NCBI RefSeq assembly: GCF_000003605.2
Contig: NW_003151753.1
Span: 370,227-382,148, forward strand
Source of the DNA: Saccoglossus kowalevskii
Taxonomy: Eukaryota; Hemichordata; Enteropneusta; Harrimaniidae
DNA: 11,922 nucleotides
Direction: 5' to 3'
The notes under the pieces are model-generated. The model was not told the DNA's origin. It saw only the letters and a list, made by a program, of their open reading frames with translations, and made no database searches. Shown here piece by piece: positions 1-8,696 of the stretch (position 1 is the first letter of the stretch; every line of letters starts with the position of its first letter). Made by a program: the position numbers and the translations under genes.

Positions 1-22
1 TTTTTTTCAGTGGCTGTGTGAC

Positions 23-122
23 CTGTCTGACACATTCATATGCAAATGACTAATCTGTGAAACAAACAGGGGCGGAGACAAACCACTCGAATGTTTGGAA
101 ACACTCATTGTGTGTCAGATAG
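23..122. repeat. Short inverted repeat, 12-bp arms 76 bp apart
   Basis: The left arm CTGTCTGACACA (23-34) pairs with TGTGTCAGATAG (111-122) over all 12 positions, with one G-T wobble. The spacer contains an ATGCAAAT octamer and a GGGGCGG word. The arms could be ends of a very small, decayed inverted-repeat element or a chance pair. No target-site duplication is evident. Confidence 0.35.
40..47 (+). promoter_or_regulatory. Octamer motif ATGCAAAT (POU/Oct-type)
   Basis: This is a perfect match to the classical octamer bound by POU-domain factors in animals. An 8-base word is expected about once or more by chance in a window of this size, and more often in A+T-rich DNA. The match alone is therefore weak evidence of function. 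A GC-box-like GGGGCGG lies about 20 bases downstream. Confidence 0.15.
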
Positions 123-1191
123 CTACTGATAACACATCCTAACATTGCTTTGTCTTGAGTTTATCTTTGAAATTTATAGGCACACAGATTAAACCTGTAT
201 TGTTGATTTTGGAAAACACTACTGAGGCTGCCTTGCTTCCCTTCAGAAAATATGCATTTTAACCAACTTACATGACATTCTATGTTATGTTGACTTTATC
301 ATATGAAAGTTTATAGTGCATTTCATCAATTAATAAATAAATGTGAAAATCGTAATTTTCAACACAAATAATAGTCTCGCTACCTTAAATCAAACCATAC
401 TGATGTATTTAATTAACCACTTGGCAAGAACACCATTATGAATTGCTGCATTCACATCCCTCATAATGACAGGTAAATATTCTGATGGCTACAACACATG
501 TGTTTTATTACAACAATTCCGCCCTCACAAAGGTGGTTTTAACAAGTCTAATTATTGTCATTCTATTGGTTTAATCACAAACTGAGAAGCTTGCAAATCA
601 AATGACAGTTTGAAAAGGTCAGGGGAGCAATTGCAAAAGATAAAGCATGTTATATTAAATCTGAGTAAAAGTACATTACTCTAGGTAAATAGTTCAATTA
701 CTGCAAGCTTTATATACATTGATTTGCTGTCTATAATGTTATTATCTGAGCCAAATTACAGAAAGAATATGATATGGGAATGGGAAATAAATTTCCATGG
801 TGTCTTGTATGCAATAATGTAAGAATCTCTTCTCCAACTGCAGATATTAACTTTTCTCACCACATCTCCATTTTAATATATAGTGTGACTGACTGATTGC
901 CTTTTCACTTTTCCAGTATAAAAAAAGCGATGTCAAATTAAATTAATTTATATTAAAATTTACGAGGGTCAGGTAAAAAGAAAAAAAAGACTGCAGTAAA
1001 CATACATCAGTCTGAAAAAGGGAATTACTCAGCATCGATTTATGTTATATGCCATGAAAGATTTGCTCAAACGCAGCTGCACGCACTTGAAAGCAGAAAG
1101 CATGAACAACGTTCTTCAATACACGTAGTACAAATTACCCAAAGCAATTTAGCTGGGCCAAATGCTTTCCTGCGTAATAAAGTACTAGGGT

Positions 1192-1231
1192 GGAGAAGTA
1201 GATGACAGAGTTATTTGAAGTCTACTTCTCT
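1192..1231. repeat. Short hairpin, 12-bp stem and 16-nt loop
   Basis: GGAGAAGTAGAT (1192-1203) is complementary to GTCTACTTCTCT (1220-1231), with G-T wobbles only at the two ends of the stem. The loop is 16 nt. The structure is isolated: no T run follows to make a transcription terminator, and no flanking gene depends on it. Confidence 0.4.
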
Positions 1232-1775
1232 GAAACTGTCTTATGATAATAGTATAATGTATAATGAGCCATTTCAGCTTCCCAGTAGTGGTTGAACGGT
1301 ACAGATGTGGTTGTTCACAACACAGAATAGTTTCATCAAAGCAGGCGAGTTTTATTATTTCAAAAAAAGCAAGTTTGTGTCTGATCTAAACAAAATATTT
1401 ACATAAAGCAAACACAGATGTAGAATATGCTAGCGAACCTAAAAAATCAAAGTCACTAAACCACACTTTAATAGTACCCTGGTATTAGTAAAATATTTCA
1501 ATATTCTTACAAGGACTAAATGGAATCTTATTTACTAAATCTAATTTACATCTAATTAGTATAATTATACAACCTAATAATAAAAATCACTGAAGTTTTG
1601 TTTTTTAATTGTGAATTTAACGTTTTTATAATTTCTCCCCAATTTTTACATGCATTCATTATTTACGGCATAATGTCTATAAAAAAAATCAATTTATCTC
1701 TCGTAAAAATATATTTGTTTTTTTACGACAGAAAGCTGTACAACTATATCAAATGTGAACAAGCGTTTTAATTAG

Positions 1776-1788
1776 AGGTCAAAGGTCA
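1776..1788 (+). promoter_or_regulatory. Perfect DR1 nuclear-receptor element
   Basis: Two identical AGGTCA half-sites are separated by one A, which is the consensus for receptors that bind DR1 sites (HNF4, RXR, COUP-TF and PPAR/RXR families). An overlapping AGTTCA, a variant half-site, begins at 1788. Twelve fixed bases on either strand would occur by chance in roughly 0.1 percent of windows this long. The match is seen directly; occupancy and a target gene are not shown, and no gene lies nearby in the window. Confidence 0.4.
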
Positions 1789-2233
1789 GTTCACTTTTGT
1801 TAGTATTATAAAGAATTGATGAAACTTTGAAAAAAATGATAAGTCAAAGCAGCTGTTCATCTTTCAGTTGTGTTATGTTTAAGTTTAATTCATGAGCATA
1901 GAACAAGAAAAAAAAATATTGTTAAAGTATAGATTAAGAGCAGTGTAGAATATTAGCGGATGTCGGTGTTTGAGATGGAAAGCTTGTATAGAATGACGTC
2001 GAGGTCTGAATGCATTTTGATGTTTGTGAATAAAACAAAAAAATAATGCCATTGGAAGCTGACACTGTTGTAATATGGCCGTGGTGCAAAAGTAAAAGTG
2101 GAACCAAGGCCTGCAAAACACTGCACAGACAAACTGTGGATCACTGTAATAAACAGCAATGGTCATCTCATCGTGCCTAACATGTGTGAGATTTCATCTA
2201 AACAAAGATGGCCACTGAGATGAGTAGCAAAAA
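1789..2233. other. Gene-free stretch between DR1 site and repeat copy A
   Basis: Three minus-strand or overlapping open frames of 60 to 93 codons cross 1885-2166. Their translations are rich in F, C, H and Y, show no recognisable motif, and overlap one another in different frames. That is typical of chance openings, and I call no gene here. Confidence 0.6.
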
Positions 2234-2685
2234 ACAAGCAGCCTCTCGGCTGACACTGATGTTAACAATAATGCACATTTTAATTAGAGAATTGACGATA
2301 TCATTAGAAATGAACAAATCTAAGAGAGGTCTACCTGAGGTACCTATATGTATAGTATCAAAGCAATCAGACAAAAATATTCATCAAAATTAGAAAATGG
2401 AAGATATCATCACAGAATGAACAAATCTGAGAGCAGTCCACATGTAGTACCTATATGTATAGTATCAAAGGAATTGGACTTTCTGTTTTCACCAAAAAGT
2501 TGAATATATAATCACTTTTTACCAAAAATGACAAAAATATTCACCAATATTAGAGAATTAAAGATATCAACATAAAATCTAAGTGAGGTCTGCCAAAAGT
2601 ACATATACACCAAATATCAAGGAAATCAGGCTTGTATGTTTCACTCATATGATGAGCTTCACTCGATAAAGTCGACAGCGAAGCT
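2234..2685 (+). repeat. Composite interspersed repeat, copy A (about 157-bp internal units)
   Basis: The left end ACAAGCAGCC..CGGCTGA matches the left end of copy B at 6221. Inside, units carry the same ordered words: ATGAACAAATCT, CCACATGTAGTACC, TAGTATCAAAG, CACTTTTTACC, then a TTAGAGAATT-type join. The anchor TAGTATC or its variant starts at 2353, 2460 and 2612, giving spacings of 107 and 152. The first unit has lost about 50 bases. The right end contains a palindrome-like block at 2655-2685 (AGCTTC ... GTCGAC ... GAAGCT) that shares GTCGAC and AGCTYCRCT words with the end of copy B. The unit length recalls the ~160-bp core repeats of some bivalve non-autonomous elements; this comparison is from memory of family architecture and is untested. 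Confidence 0.75.
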
Positions 2686-3331
2686 AAAAAGATGTTGCCA
2701 AAGTTTACCAAGTCATTTCCTGGAAAGATTCCTGGAATGCATTGACAAGTATTCCAAGGAGGCAAAACGTATTCAAAACTTGTGTTAGTGCTTAACTGCC
2801 ATTGCATTGTGGGAAAATCTATGTTTATTAACACAAATCTTACACATGCATGGGTTGTTACCCACCATCTTTTGAACATCATGTCAACAAAAATATCAAG
2901 TCCTAGATGCATGGTAAATGCAAATCGCTAGATCACTATTGTGGCCACTTTGCATTCAGCTCGATAGTTTTATGTTTAGAATTACACTTTTAAATTCTAG
3001 TTGCACTCTGAGATTATTCATACATGTATATAAGTGACATCTAGTCCCTCTATAGACCAATCTGGAAATGAACTGAATTCCTTTCAAAAAGTGCTCATCA
3101 TGGTAATGAATGATTCATGCCTTTCAGATAACGCTGTACAGAACGAGCAGCTGCACACAAAAATCAACCGTTGACAGAGCAAGGAAACTGTGGATGATGT
3201 TGTTCTGAATAGCAAAAATTCAGAATCTATCTTGAATTAGCCCATTTTACTACACTCACTACTCAAATAAAGTTGCCACATTCTTTTTTCACATGCATGT
3301 CAATGAGACAACTTTATACAACTGCAGAGCA
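2686..3331. other. Gene-free stretch with overlapping open frames at its left edge
   Basis: No gene is called. A short + strand open frame (2636-2788, 50 codons) runs out of the repeat end. A minus-strand open frame (2550-2912, 120 codons) crosses the same DNA. Both are discussed under findings. From 2913 to 3331 I see only A+T-rich sequence without long frames or repeats. Confidence 0.55.
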
Positions 3332-3574
3332 TTCACCTCTTCACCACCAGTTCCCTCATTCATCACAAATTCACAAAATAGTCCAGTTTATAGTCTGCAC
3401 TTTCCTTCAGAAGATTAGGAAAAAATATCCAAATTTTTTATGAGTAAAACTGAAAATTGACTAAAATTTTGTCTGTTGGCTTCATAATAAGGGTTCATTT
3501 CCAGAAATATTGAAGAATATAAGAAAAAAAGTGTGGACAAATTTGGGCGAGAAAGTCTGGTGGTGACATGTCAA
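3332..3574 (-). mobile_element. MITE-like element with TTAA-type ends, copy 1 (inverted)
   Basis: Read on the minus strand, this stretch follows the copy at 10323-10564 along its whole length. The shared landmarks are CACCACCAG terminal blocks, GTGGACAA near one end, the GCCAACAGACAAAATTT core, and GACTATAAAC with ATTTTGTGAATTTGTGAT near the other end. It is about 243 bp long against 242 bp for that copy. The outer TTAA ends are degraded here (TTCA on the left, TCAA on the right), so it looks like an older insertion. It has no coding capacity of its own and would have depended on a transposase supplied elsewhere. Confidence 0.8.
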
Positions 3575-4090
3575 ACAATTTTAACCATTTCTGTGGCATG
3601 ATTTGTTTGCATTTTTCTGACCAGCTGCAAATGTCTGATAAAAAATTCCATGCACTGATCAGCACTTTCTCACAATCTGCTGTGACAACAGTTTTATTAA
3701 ACAGCAACTCAAACTTGTATATTTATTAATAGTAAAATGAGTGAAAAACACCATTATTTTATTTTCAAATGTGAACTACTGGACCTAACTAACCAGTCGC
3801 TGCACACTCACAGATGTGCACTATGTAAACAAGTACAACCTCTTGAGTAAAACATACAGTTCTGATAACATGCAGTGACCATCTAACACATTAACTGCTG
3901 AAAGCTTTCATGGATAGCAAAAATGAACGCAAAAAAAAAAATGGCATCACCAAGCAATGTGATAACAATGTCTGTTATCTGTGACAATTAAACCCATAAC
4001 TTCATATCAAAAATTGCCTATATTCTGACCAATTTACCGATCAGACATGTAATTATAATTATAAGGAATGCACAACTTAACACTAAATAC
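3575..4090. other. Gene-free A+T-rich stretch
   Basis: No open frame, repeat or structured element stands out here. It contains an A run near 3931 and short A/T palindromes such as AATTATAATT near 4050. The minus-strand open frame that ends in this region (3495-3707) begins inside the MITE copy and is not credible as a gene. Confidence 0.6.
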
Positions 4091-4253
4091 CGACCACTGG
4101 TAGCATAGTGGTTGTTGCATCAGACTCATGATCGGTAGACCCAAGTACAAATCCTACCACAGGCTGAACACCAAAAAGGAGAGACAACAGTGACATTCAA
4201 TGTCCAGAACTGTCGCCGGGCACAAAAACATTTAAAAAAACAAAAACAATAAT
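4091..4253 (+). mobile_element. tRNA-derived SINE
   Basis: The head resembles a tRNA gene. An A-box-like TAGCATAGTGG (4101-4111) and a degenerate B-box-like AGTACAAATCC (4144-4154) lie 43 bp apart, the spacing of tRNA internal promoters. The bases between include CATCAGACTCATGATC, which resembles the anticodon arm of an elongator tRNA-Met with anticodon CAT. A non-tRNA body follows (GAACTGTCGCCGGGCAC near 4206-4222), then an A-rich tail with A runs from about 4223 to 4253. The B box has lost the canonical GTTCGA core and the anticodon stem has mismatches, so this copy is probably inactive. It would have been mobilised by a LINE reverse transcriptase; none is present in the window. Confidence 0.7.
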
Positions 4254-5210
4254 ACAATCAAATAAATTGTTCCCATACATTCATAGATTATAGATTAATG
4301 GTTAGGGAAAGTTCATCCTGTACATAACATATTAGTACTAAAATGCTAACATAAATGTATCTAATCATTTTAAAAGTAGGCAGTCAGAATCTCATTCATT
4401 TAGATTATGGAAATAACACTTAGTAGTGTACTGTGTGGATCAAGATCTGTGACATTTTACTTCCAGTCCAGTGTACATTTAGAAGGCAATGCCCAATAAA
4501 TGTGCATAACACCTTGCAATATAAATACATAGAATAATAATTAATGGTTGATACACCAGATGTTTCTGGATAAATTAATTAGGCCAGTGTTTTAAGTAAT
4601 TCATCATTAACGTCCTTGAATTAATATCACTAATACTGATGAAGCTCTGTGCAAAATTAGATGAGAGGTCAATCAATACGATATTTTGAGTTTTGAAAAA
4701 TAAATTTAATATTACATTATAATATATGACATAGTCTTCATATTCTATGTACACAAGCTCATGACACAAATGTTCAAGTGAACAACAAGTAAATTATTAA
4801 TATTATAATTAAACCATGTGTACTGCAACAATGTATGACTACTGTTCATAAATACAAACCATTCCAATTAATTTACAATTCATTATTTATCGAGTTTCTG
4901 CTTAACCTTCAACCTTTTATCAAAAAGGTCTTTTTGGTAGAGATATTTCAAAGCAGAACAGTGTGCATTCAATGTCATGCATCGTACACCTCACATGGGA
5001 CCCATATGTCAAACACGACATGGTGTCAACATTTTACACTTGGGAACACAAATTTATAGATAAATCTCCTGATTCTATATGTAAATTTAAATTATCCTAG
5101 TTTTTCTATAATTTTTTAAATATTCATTATATCAAAAATGCAAATTTTCTTTGTGGTTGAAAAATAGTCCTATTTTAGGATATCATCACCATCTCGGAAT
5201 ATGTTCTCTC
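4254..5210. other. Gene-free A+T-rich stretch
   Basis: Short open frames exist at 4575-4769 (minus) and 4835-5059 (plus), of 64 and 74 codons. Neither shows a signal peptide, repeated motif, membrane pattern or recognisable domain, and both lengths are ordinary for DNA this rich in A+T. I see no repeat shared with other parts of the window. Confidence 0.6.
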
Positions 5211-5272
5211 GTGAAGAATTGTGGGTATTTTTGAGGGGCAAAAACCAGAGAAAAATACCCATAATTCTTTAT
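5211..5272 (+). other. Near-perfect 62-nt hairpin (pre-miRNA-sized or mini inverted repeat)
   Basis: The arm AAGAATTGTGGGTATTTTT (5214-5232) pairs with AAAAATACCCATAATTCTT (5251-5269): 19 consecutive pairs with one wobble, around an 18-nt loop. Three more pairs (5211-5213 with 5270-5272) extend the stem to 22. All three wobbles are G-U if the + strand is transcribed and would be C-A mismatches from the other strand, so + strand RNA folds better. No second copy is visible in the window. It could be a microRNA-like precursor, a tiny palindromic element, or a chance structure; nothing shows that it is transcribed. Confidence 0.6.
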
Positions 5273-6220
5273 CATATAAAACAGTTTCGCTTGAATGCCA
5301 CGCTATCCTCAAAATGTCCTATTCAGTCCATGACTGCATAACTTTTGAGGCAGCAACGTACAACATAAGAACACCTGCAGGGAATAATGAAATACATGTA
5401 GTATCGAAATCTTACTTGGTCACTGGAGATTCAAGACAACACGCATGGATGTACCTTATCAACAATAGTACTGTAATCCGGACAGCACTGACTATAAACT
5501 AAATGAAGAGTTCCATGCAATCAAATGAACTTAAAGCAACCTCAGTATTAAATAATAACAATATTTCAGTCTTGATCACTTTCAATAATATCACAGTATA
5601 TGTTATCATATAAAATTTGATGTCAAGCTTCTGCATTTAAATTTCAGTAGATAGTACAACTTTTATTTTAATAAAAATGATCACTTTTATATTAAATAAC
5701 ACAATCCAGGGTGCTCATAAACCATGATAAAATGATTTTTATAGAGTGCATGTTCCAATGTCAGTTCATCAGTTCTAACTAGCCATCTTAAATCTCCTAC
5801 GTATGTGTCATTACCGTAACGCATACAAATTTAATAATAATATAAAAAAAAAATCTCAATTGCCCAAGGGATAAACAAGCTTTTATGCAGCTATACTCTA
5901 GCATGAAGGTGCTATTATATTAAATTACAACACAGTATTAAAAAACTAAATTACCAGGTAGAATTTTTGGATTGATTGGATGACAACGTTTTCTCTGATA
6001 TTACTGATATTAGAAAATAGTCATAATATTACAATAAAAAATGTGGTTTCCCTGAAGGTAAGCATGGACTGGGTTAGGTTTCGACACTTTTAGACAATAA
6101 TATTGATATATTCATCAAGAAAACCAATACATCACCATATAGAGGAAACAACTCGGTCTATTAAACTTGAACAAACTGTAGACTTTCAGATGAAACGTAT
6201 ATTAAATTAATATATGTTTA
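5273..6220. other. Gene-free stretch with one unremarkable open frame
   Basis: An open frame without an ATG at its start runs through 5221-5502 (about 93 codons), beginning inside the hairpin. Its translation is mixed in composition and matches no family I recognise. After 5503 the sequence is rich in A+T words and stops, with no repeat that I can match elsewhere until copy B begins. Confidence 0.55.
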
Positions 6221-6894
6221 ACAAGCAGCCAGTCGGCTGAGATAGCTCCGCTGTTAGCAATGCACATTTCAATTAAAGAACAGAAGATATCATTAGAAAA
6301 TGAACAATATGTATAGTATCAAAGCAATGGAACTTGCTGTTTTCAACAAGAATTCAAAAATATCACTTTTTACCAAAAATGACAAAAATAATCATCAAAA
6401 TTAGATAATTGAAGATGTCACCACGAAATTAACAAATCTGAAAGAGGTCCACATGTAGTACCAATATATGTAATATAAAAACAATCGGACTTGCAGTTTT
6501 CAACAAGAAGTCGAAAATATCACTTTTTACCAAAAATGACAGAAATATTCACCAAAATTAGAGAATTAAAGATATCATTACAAAATAAACAAATCGGAAA
6601 GAGATCCACATGTAGTACCTATATATGTAATATCAAAGCAATTGGACTTGTGGTTTTTAACAAGAAGTTGATAATATCACTTCTTACCAAAAATATTCAT
6701 CAAAATTAGAGAATTTGAGATTTTGACATGAAATGAACAAATCTGAGAAAGAACCACTCAAGGTACTTGCATATCAAATTTGAAAAAAATTTTGACTTCC
6801 GGTTTCGAAAAAGAAGTTGAAATTGTAAAGTTGACGGCGACGGACGCCGCCAGACAATCAGTTATATGAACAGCTCCGCTGTGTCGACTTTGTC
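6221..6894 (+). repeat. Composite interspersed repeat, copy B (about 157-bp internal units)
   Basis: This is the longer relative of copy A. The left end is ACAAGCAGCC followed by AGTCGGCTGA. The anchor TAGTATC or its variants TAATATA, TAATATC and GCATATC start at 6314, 6471, 6628 and 6769, giving spacings of 157, 157 and 141. Between anchors the same words recur in order: TTTTCAACAAGAAGT, ATATCACTTTTTACC, AAAATTAGA and ACAAATC. The last unit diverges and passes into a G+C-rich tail (GACGGCGACGGACGCCGCC, 6833-6851), then AGCTCCGCT and GTCGAC words. It has no convincing coding content and looks like a non-autonomous element or satellite-bearing repeat. The superfamily is not resolved. Confidence 0.8.
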
Positions 6895-7087
6895 AATGTG
6901 GCAATGTGTTAAGGTAGCAACAAGAGAAAAATGAGTATTAAGGAATTGATATGCATTTCAGACATTCTCTAAAATGTATGCAGCATGTCACTATAACAAC
7001 CTATATATCATCTGAAAGCTTAAACAAATACAGTGATGCATATGTCGTAGTAATATTTGATTACCTGATGGCCAATTTGTAAGTTAA

Positions 7088-7099
7088 AGCGCATGCGTC
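7088..7099. promoter_or_regulatory. NRF1-like GCGCATGCG motif
   Basis: AGCGCATGCGTC matches the palindromic core of the NRF1 consensus (GCGCATGCGC) at nine or ten positions, and it lies in the least A+T-rich part of this region. In animals such sites usually mark housekeeping promoters. There is no adjacent gene to support that reading, so confidence is low. Confidence 0.2.
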
Positions 7100-7502
7100 A
7101 GTTGGCCATAGTGTGTCATTGTTCACAAACAAGCATCTACCAATGAGCCTTTGCATTTATAGCGTGTGTTGTTATCGTCGCTTGGGACTCAATTCCAGCG
7201 CGTGCACAAGTGACGACCCTCTCGCTTTAAAGAAATCTAAAGATGGTTTATTGTTTTTCAAGGTTTTCAGCCATACATTTAATCTGGAATGCTGCTTTTT
7301 TGTCAACAGTTTATTTGTGACAATGTACAAGAACCCTGCATCTCAATTATTTTTTTCAAAAATATAGTTTTTTTACAGCATTTCAAAACTGTCAAATGGA
7401 TTGTATGTCTATAACATGTCTGGTCAGAGCTAGAAAACAAAAGAAGATAAAAAAAAAATGAGGTGCATTCTTCCAGCATTTACGAATTTCCCTGCAATTC
7501 AC

Positions 7503-7517
7503 AGGTCAGAAAGGTCA
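7503..7517 (+). promoter_or_regulatory. Perfect DR3 of AGGTCA half-sites
   Basis: AGGTCA, a GAA spacer and AGGTCA form a direct repeat with 3-bp spacing, the arrangement preferred by VDR/RXR-type receptors. The site is also an exact tandem doubling of the 9-mer AGGTCAGAA, so a replication-slippage origin is an equally simple explanation. No gene is nearby. Confidence 0.3.
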
Positions 7518-7981
7518 GAATCGCATGTTAAAATGAATTGACAAGACACAAAATAAATGCATAGCATTGGGCAGTTTGTTTAAATTATTCAATGTCACAT
7601 ACAATACTTATATTGGTCTAATCAAATCTGAACCACAAGAAGTAAGACACTCTGGTCAGCTAAACCTTTGGGGAGGGAGAGGGAGGTAATTTTTGGATGG
7701 AGCAGCATATTTATTCATTTTTCTATAATGTTTTTTTGAAGAATTTTGGATCAAATAGAAACAATTGCATAATGAATTCAGGTCTTGATTAAAGTTTCAG
7801 AAAACATATTCCAGAAAAAACAGTTATGTTAGTTTAATTTTGTGGAAGGTGACAAAAGTTTACTTTGACGTTAGGTATAAATTTATAGTGACTCTGGAAT
7901 TTGATTTGATACTGTGGTTTTAAACTGCTAAAAGCTGAAAGCTCAAACTAAAATGCTGTAGGTCCTTGATTTTTTTCATAA

Positions 7982-8013
7982 ACTGTGATTTAAATATTTC
8001 AAAATTACACAAA
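7982..8013 (+). repeat. Single copy of the first half of the 65-bp tandem unit
   Basis: Thirty-two consecutive bases, from ACTGTGATTTAAATATTTC through the CACAAA end, are identical to 8222-8253, the first half of array unit 1. The flanks on both sides differ from the array. It is 240 bp upstream of the first full unit, separated by sequence with no unit-like content. Confidence 0.85.
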
Positions 8014-8188
8014 TGATATTCTGATGTACCACTGAAACATCAGCGGGAATCACAAGCACAATGAATTGTGTCACTATTAGCTCATCAAATTACCTTAGAG
8101 GGAACACAGTAACACACAAGGAATACCCTATAATGATGTAATCCCAGGCGATTGACATGTATGATGACAGTATTTTTAATCTAACAAT

Positions 8189-8620
8189 CTAACTTACATT
8201 CATTCTATATGCTTTTAACTGACTGTGATTTAAATATTTCAAAATTACACAAACTGACCAACTTACATTCTATATGCTTTTAACTGACTGTGATTTAAAT
8301 ATTTCAAAATTACACAAACTGACCAACTTACATTCTATATGCTTTTAACTGACTGTGATTTAAATATTTCAAAATTACACAAACTGACCAACTTACATTC
8401 TATATGCTTTTAACTGACTGTGATTTAAATATTTCAAAATTACACAAACTGACCAACTTACATTCTATATGCTTTTAACTGACTGATTTAAATATTTCAA
8501 AATTACACAAACTGACCAACTTACATTCTATATGCTTTTAACTGACTGTGATTTAAATATTTCAAAATTACACAAACTGACTAACTTACATTAAATTAGG
8601 CTTTTAACTGACTATGATTA
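8189..8620 (+). repeat. 65-bp tandem repeat array, six full units plus partial ends
   Basis: Full units start at 8221, 8286, 8351, 8416, 8481 and 8544, each beginning GACTG. The first four are identical at 65 bp. The fifth lacks the TG after GACTG (63 bp). The sixth is 66 bp and diverges in its second half (ACTAAC for ACCAAC, and TTAAATTAGG for TTCTATATG). A leading half unit (8189-8220) has an extra CATT, and a trailing GACTATGATTA ends the array. Uniform inner units and altered edge units are the usual sign of recent expansion or homogenisation by unequal exchange. Array length may vary between individuals, and assembly may have collapsed it. Confidence 0.95.
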
Positions 8621-8696
8621 CATTTATTTGGTGTTCATATTATGCATTAATTCTAGAAACTGGGTCTGAGACCTCAGAAAATAAGCACATTGATTT

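Larger units (their letters stand above)
1..1775. other. Gene-free A+T-rich DNA, left part of window
   Basis: I see no coding region: all six frames are broken often by stops and no stretch has a protein-like composition. The first ten bases, a T run followed by CAG, resemble a splice acceptor. The + strand frame after it closes within about a dozen codons, so no exon can be supported. The stretch holds two short inverted repeats (listed separately), an octamer word near the start and scattered A or T runs. It is best read as intergenic or intronic sequence. Confidence 0.7.
6895..7981. other. Gene-free stretch between copy B and the tandem-array region
   Basis: The stretch is unique within the window apart from short words. 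A less A+T-rich patch at about 7080-7240 contains the open frame 7113-7367 (84 codons on the plus strand); it has no recognisable domain. Two candidate factor sites are listed separately. A G-rich purine stretch, GGGGAGGGAGAGGGAGG, lies near 7670. Confidence 0.55.

Noticed and set aside
1-49. Possible splice acceptor (T run plus CAG) with a short downstream exon
   Set aside because: The open frame after CAG closes within about a dozen codons and no donor site pairs with it convincingly; T runs before AG are common here.
1885-2166. Three overlapping minus-strand open frames
   Set aside because: They occupy different frames over the same bases, have low-complexity aromatic and cysteine-rich translations, and show no motif or splice context.
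4091-4165. Functional tRNA gene
   Set aside because: The B box lacks the GTTCGA core, the anticodon stem is mismatched and the acceptor stem does not pair, and an A-rich SINE tail follows.
5221-5502. Plus-strand open frame of about 93 codons
   Set aside because: It starts inside the hairpin without an ATG, matches no family I know, and its length is expected by chance for six frames of DNA this A+T-rich.
6491-6709. Open frame inside repeat copy B with a repeating peptide
   Set aside because: The peptide repetition follows the 157-bp DNA units; neighbouring units are not in the same frame and carry stops, so it is not a coding repeat.
7113-7367. Plus-strand frame of 84 codons beside the NRF1-like site
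   Set aside because: The translation has no recognisable domain, and the context gives no splice or polyadenylation support beyond chance words.
8189-8620. CRISPR-like array
   Set aside because: The whole 65-bp unit is repeated with no variable spacers, there are no cas-type genes, and the DNA is eukaryotic in character.
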